Source: Cryptomeria japonica
Taxonomy: Eukaryota; Streptophyta; Pinopsida; Cupressales; Cupressaceae
DNA: 64,000 nucleotides
NCBI RefSeq assembly: GCF_030272615.1
Contig: NC_081413.1
Coordinates: forward strand, 101,824,239-101,888,238
Direction of reading: 5' to 3'
Shown: in pieces, positions 59,852 to 64,000 of the stretch
How the letters are laid out: every line of letters starts with the position of its first letter
Numbering within the stretch: the first letter of the stretch is position 1
Notes under the pieces: model-generated
Told to the model about the DNA's origin: nothing
The model's input: only the letters and a program-made list of their open reading frames with translations
The model's database searches: none
Program-made: the position numbers and the translations under genes

Positions 59852-59869
59852 TGGTGAACCTGACGTGAA
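59852..59869 (+). promoter_or_regulatory. G3 primer-binding site
   Basis: TGGTGAACCTGACGTGAA, two bases after the LTR. The tRNA was not identified. Confidence 0.6.
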
Positions 59870-59934
59870 TCCAAACACCAAAAAGATCAATTTTTTTAAA
59901 CCAATAACATGTTTGAATGTTGAAATTGTCACAC

Positions 59935-60185
59935 AGGTTGCGCTTTAGCGCTATTGATCTCATTCTAGCACTATTGATACTTGTTGTTTTAGTGCTATTG
60001 TTCTTAGAATAGCGCTATTGTATCAAGTTTAGCACTTTTGACACTGTTTTGGCGCGTTTGACATTGTTTTGGCGCTACTCACCCTATTTTAGTGCTTTTG
60101 TCTTCTCTGTCTTTCTTTTTCTTTTAGCACGTTTGTGTTAAATAGCGCCTCTATTCAAACATAGACTAGCGCTATTGTAACAGAA
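59935..60185 (+). repeat. G3 leader short tandem repeats
   Basis: About a dozen variants of TAGCGCTATTG and TAGCACTTTTG. Two units read TTTTGGCGC. They lie between PBS and hairpin, as in G1. Confidence 0.82.
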
Positions 60186-60666
60186 CATTGTACAAAGGAC
60201 CTTGTAACAAAAAAAGTGAAAGTTTTTAGGCTTGTGGAAGCCCCCCTTAGACATGGATTTTACTAACCGGTTGTTGTTTGTGCAGGATTAAAAACTCACC
60301 CTTTAAAATCACAAACTTTATTTTGGTGTTTTAAAACTTGAACAAACAAACTTTCCTTGCTTTCTAGTTAGGGCCACTTGTTCTTTGCTGCATTAAAACT
60401 GAACAAAACAAACATTTGTTTTCTTGCAAGTTAGGAAACACACTTCATTTGGGGCTTAAAAATCAACACTTCTATTTTTCTTGCATCAAAAGAATTTACA
60501 ATCCACACTTCTATTTTTGGTGCACATAAAATACACAATCAACTTGTTTAAAAACTTTTTGGCAAAGCGATTTTTCTTTATACGTGCTTCAAATTCAGTT
60601 GACAAGGATTTCCAATTTCTAGATTACAACACATTTTGCCATTGAAGTTAAAAAGAACACCATGAC

Positions 60667-60690
60667 TGTTGGAGCAACATCTCCAAATAG
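60667..60690 (+). promoter_or_regulatory. 24-nt hairpin sequence identical to G1
   Basis: Same 24 bases as the minus strand of 18880-18903, with stem TTGGAG/CTCCAA around CAACAT. A TTAAAAAGAACA tract follows about 25 bases downstream. Confidence 0.65.
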
Positions 60691-60791
60691 TTAGATCACA
60701 TTGCAATGGCAGATTAAAAAGAACAAGTGTTTTTCATGCTTGGCACACTTGTGCAAAAAGTCGGTCAAGTGGTCCCACTTTTAACACACAC

Positions 60792-60910
60792 TATCCTCTC
60801 CCTTGGCTTTTGTGGTCCTAGGTGCAAGAGAAAAGTGTTAGTAACACTCAAAATTTTATCTTTTTAAGAGAGGCCTGCCAAGAGACACATCACTCTTGGG
60901 AACAACCTCG
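60792..60910 (+). promoter_or_regulatory. G3 leader box
   Basis: TATCCTCTCCCTTGG, then GAGAGGCCTGCC, then GGGAACAACCTCG, in the same order as in G1, B and G4. Confidence 0.6.
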
Positions 60911-61483
60911 CGTGGTAAATCCTTCGAGCTGCTATAGAAATCAGGTGAGAGCGAAAGTTATAGCCTTGGGTATAGTTGTTCCTACAGTGTAACTAGCCGA
61001 AAGGACAAATGGGCCCCACCACTAGTTACAAGGCTCTTAAGTGAGTCACTACAGAATGAACTTATGTCCAAAAACATTGAACATGAATAAACACCTTTAA
61101 GTAGTAGCCCACCCATTTTATTGATTGGGGATATTTGTGATATAATTTAGTGCAAGAGCATAGATGGTTTTGCTCCCAAGATACTCACCATACATATTTC
61201 CTTGAGTAGAAACATAGCTTTTTGAAAAGTCACTTGTGGCTTGATAAAAGTGGTGACTCCCCCATCATAGGGATCATCTATTTGTTATGCTCGTGCAAGA
61301 CTTAGTATATCACATCCTTACCTGCCAAGGCGGGATTCATAAGGTATGTAGTACCAAAGTCAAAGAAATATCAAGATGTGGGCTAAATTTATCACAACTG
61401 GCCATTTGACCTTAGGGATAAAAAGTGTTTGAAGTGTGTTCGTTTTAGTCAAGACCAAGTGCAAATTGAGCTGACTTTAGGCT

Positions 61484-62116
61484 TTGGAAATACACCTTAA
61501 AAATACATCTAAAGGAAGGGTCATATACAAGTCCAAGGATTGGGTTGATCTAGACCCATACTCATTTGTACCTTTGGGGCAACATTCTTGTGTTTGTGTG
61601 CTTGCTTTTTTTTCTTATCAAAGAAAAATCATAAAAATCACTTCCAAAAACAAAGTATTCATCCAACCAAAAATTTCTCAAAACAACCAAACACATCAAA
61701 AACAAAGTGCAAACAACAAAGAGTCAAATTTTATGACCATTCTTCACATCTTGCGAAAGAAGAAGCATCATCAGAATATCAACTTGAAAAGAAGACCATT
61801 AAGCTCAAAGGATTTGATCAAAAGGAGGAAATTCTTCTATATAAATAGACAAATCTTTGTCTCGCATAGAGTTTTTCTGCATCACATGCGCCTCTACCTT
61901 CAAGGCAAAACAAATGAATTTGATTCAGAATCATTGAACTGCAGAGCTTTTATGCAATATAGAGCTCTGAATTATCACAAAAACCAAGGAGGTATGATTA
62001 ATCCCAACTTTTTCCCAAATGTCTATATCACATACAACACAGCCCAAGAAATACCACCAACACCCGAAAGAGAAGAGGTAGAGCTTGTCCCATTTCTAAC
62101 ACAAAGTTTTTATTGA
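61484..62116 (+). CDS. G3 leader ORF, conserved in G1
   Basis: 210 codons, uninterrupted although the neighbouring gag is broken by stops. Residues 113-162 (61820-61969) match the G1 leader ORF at about 27 of 50 positions, including FFYINRQIF, HRVFLHHMRLYLQG, EFDSESL and RAF. The N-terminal third has a hydrophobic patch (HSCVCVLAFFSYQ) followed by a Lys/Gln/Asn-rich region. The C-terminus is acidic (REEVELVPFL). The start Met is uncertain. No known domain is recognised; a counterpart of the ORF1 of Ogre elements is possible. It lies 449 bp upstream of gag. Confidence 0.6.
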   Translation: MEIHLKNTSKGRVIYKSKDWVDLDPYSFVPLGQHSCVCVLAFFSYQRKIIKITSKNKVFIQPKISQNNQTHQKQSANNKESNFMTILHILRKKKHHQNINLKRRPLSSKDLIKRRKFFYINRQIFVSHRVFLHHMRLYLQGKTNEFDSESLNCRAFMQYRALNYHKNQGGMINPNFFPNVYITYNTAQEIPPTPEREEVELVPFLTQSFY

Positions 62117-62564
62117 AGTTGAAAACATTTCATCCATTATCTTACTCATACATCATCAATTCATCATCAATCCGTCCCAACTCTCAAAACATTAAGAGGT
62201 TCTTGTCCCAAGTTCTCTTTTAGATATTGCTTGAATCAAACACATCACATCACTTTTTAGATTGTTTCTACATTTAGGATAAGCTCATCCTAAGAGACAC
62301 ATCTATGCAGGTTAAAACTAGTTCATGAGTGGATCCTCTCATTACTAGGTAGTTCAATCTGTAACACATCTCAGATTTCTCTACACCTTATCACATCAAA
62401 TCTTATCAAAATAAACAAGCAATTCAAAGAAGGAAATTTCGGTTACATCTACCTTAAAAGTGCTAGAGATCTACATGCAACATAATTCACCAACCATCAA
62501 TCTCTCATTTCATCAAAAACTCATCATCATTTTCACTCAACTTCAACAAAGACTCATAAGCAAA
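62117..62564 (+). other. Spacer between G3 leader ORF and gag
   Basis: No gene or repeat recognised; moderately AT-rich. Confidence 0.5.
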
Positions 62565-64000
62565 ATGGCTCAAACCCGAACACAGTCAAGGCAACGAGAA
62601 ATAGAAATGGAAGAAGAAGAAGAAGAAGAAGAGGAAAATCTCAATGAATTTCAAGAAGCACTTGGAGGAAACACGAATGACAAAAACCCAAGTACTCCTA
62701 CTTCTGCAACAATAGAAAGGGCCCAACATAACCCTCTCTTTAATAGACTTTTTGATGAAATACTCAGGAGCAATGCGGATGCTCACTTCTTAAAACTCGC
62801 TCAAGAAGGAGCAAAACTCCCCTCTAACTTTGATCTTGCCCAATTAAGATAAGCATCAGAAAGACAAAGTCGCCATGAAGAGGAAAGAGGTAGAGATCCC
62901 ATCAGATATAACATTCCTCGAGGTAACCCACCACCTCCTCCTCCAAACGAAATGGAGATGTTGCGGCAACAAGTTGAGAATCTCGCCCAACAACTTCATA
63001 GTGGTGTCAAAACTAACTAATTCTCACTCAATGACATCTTTCCCTATCCTTTTGATAGGAATCTTTATATGCCACCCTTTCCACGAGGATTTGAAACACC
63101 CAAATTCAAAAAATATAGAGGAAAAGGAGATCCTCGTGATCGTGTCAGAGAATTTCATTCCACTTGTCTCGAAGTGGCATATGAAGACACCTACCTAATG
63201 CGCCTTTTTCCCCAAAGCTTGGGAGGAACAACCACATCATGGTTTTCCTGACTATCAGGTGGCATTAGAACATTTGAGGAACTTATCCAGAAATTCCTCG
63301 CTCATTACTCTCATAACATTGAACGCGACATCACCATGGCTGATCTGTGCAACACTGAACAAAAACCAGGTGAACTATTCTCAGTATTCCTGCAACGATG
63401 GTGTCAAATGTCTAGCAAACGTTCTCTTCAGTTACCTAAATGAGAACTAGTGGAAATATTCATTTCCAACTTAAATGAAGAAATGGAATTTCACCTGGAT
63501 GTCAAAGACACTGACTCTTTTAATGATATGATTACCAAGGGTTTTGAAATGTGAAAAGGCACTCTTCAAGAAAGGACTTATCAAAATCTATAATGAACCA
63601 AAGGATAGTCCTTGCCCATGCTTCAATAGTGATAAACCCAGCTTCTGGAACAAAAACAAGAATATCGTCAATGATGGGGTTGTAGATGCCAGGACTATAA
63701 AAAGTGCACAACTTGTAGTTCGGTTTGCAAGACAAAATCCTCAACCTCATAATAACACAAATGTTCCTTCCAATCAAGGTCGCATCACATCTCATGATGA
63801 ACCAAGACCTCATCAGCAAAAACAAAAATGCACATACACTCCCTTAAAGGAACCCATTGAAATGGTATTGCGACAACTCATTTCTCAAAATTTGGTCACT
63901 CTCCCTAAAACATCAAACTATGAACCTCAGGTCAAACCTGCATGGTGGAGAGATACTGAACACTGTGATTTCCACCAAGGGAGGGGACACAAGACAAGTA
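62565..64000 (+). pseudogene. G3 gag, incomplete at window end
   Basis: Start at MAQTRTQSRQREIEM, similar in kind to the G1 and B gag starts, then a run of Glu. FPYPFDRNLYMPPFPRGFET, KYRGKGDPRDRVREF, DTYLMRLFPQSLGGTTTSWF and FSVFLQRWCQMSSKR define the capsid-like domain. Near the window end KPAWWRDTEHCDFHQGRGHK begins the CX2HX3GHX4C zinc motif. Stops at about 62850, 63018, 63249 and 63440 and a frame change break it. Pol lies outside. Confidence 0.9.

Larger units (their letters stand above)
60186..61483 (+). other. G3 leader
   Basis: No gene seen apart from the conserved hairpin and leader box listed separately. 60930-61483 is unique-looking sequence leading into the leader ORF. Confidence 0.6.
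58488..64000 (+). mobile_element. G3: Tat-like Ty3/gypsy element, 5' part
   Basis: 5' LTR, PBS, leader repeats, hairpin, leader box, leader ORF and gag in plus orientation, running off the window inside gag. The gag is broken by stops. It appears inserted in the E LTR at the AT tract. Confidence 0.8.

Overview
This window is plant nuclear DNA built almost entirely of LTR retrotransposons inserted into one another. I found no host gene, rRNA or tRNA gene that I can support. Copia PBSs of the TGGTATCAGAGC type, Ty3/gypsy elements of the Tat kind (two RNase H domains, CX2HX3GHX4C gag zinc knuckle, long leaders) and heavy nesting point to a seed plant with a very large genome. A gymnosperm such as a conifer is my best guess, but the sequence alone does not settle it.

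Left block (1-22222): G1, a decayed Tat-like element on the minus strand, ends at its 5' LTR (19568-20071). Its 3' LTR lies left of the window. Copia A (127-7867, minus) sits in the 3' untranslated part of G1 and is complete, with LTRs and a 5-bp target duplication. A 411-bp foreign segment with 9-bp flanking repeats interrupts G1 between gag and protease. G1 itself landed in another minus-strand coding fragment (20072-20237), followed by unassigned AT-rich DNA.

Middle block (22223-45560): C is an old plus-strand Ty3/gypsy element whose archaeal-type RNase H lies between protease and RT, not after RT-RNH. Its gag is split by a Copia LTR fragment (22393-22864). Its RNase H is split by element B (25031-36398, minus), a Tat element with almost identical LTRs, target duplication ACTAC and several disabling lesions. 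Downstream of the C integrase is a tandem array of about 38 copies of a 148-bp monomer (39847-45560).

Right block (45568-64000) is a chain of left halves, each apparently inserted in the one before: Copia D (plus) in the C array, Tat-like G4 (plus) in D, E (minus, no recognisable coding region) in G4, and Tat-like G3 (plus) in E, beside an expanded (AT)n tract. G3 leaves the window inside gag.

The most interesting signals are shared by the Tat-like elements although their LTRs differ: short 5'-leader repeats with a TAGCG core, a leader box with CTCTCCC and CCTGCC motifs, an identical 24-nt hairpin sequence in G1 and G3, and a conserved small leader ORF in G1 and G3. These look like a retained leader module for packaging, translation control or an accessory protein.
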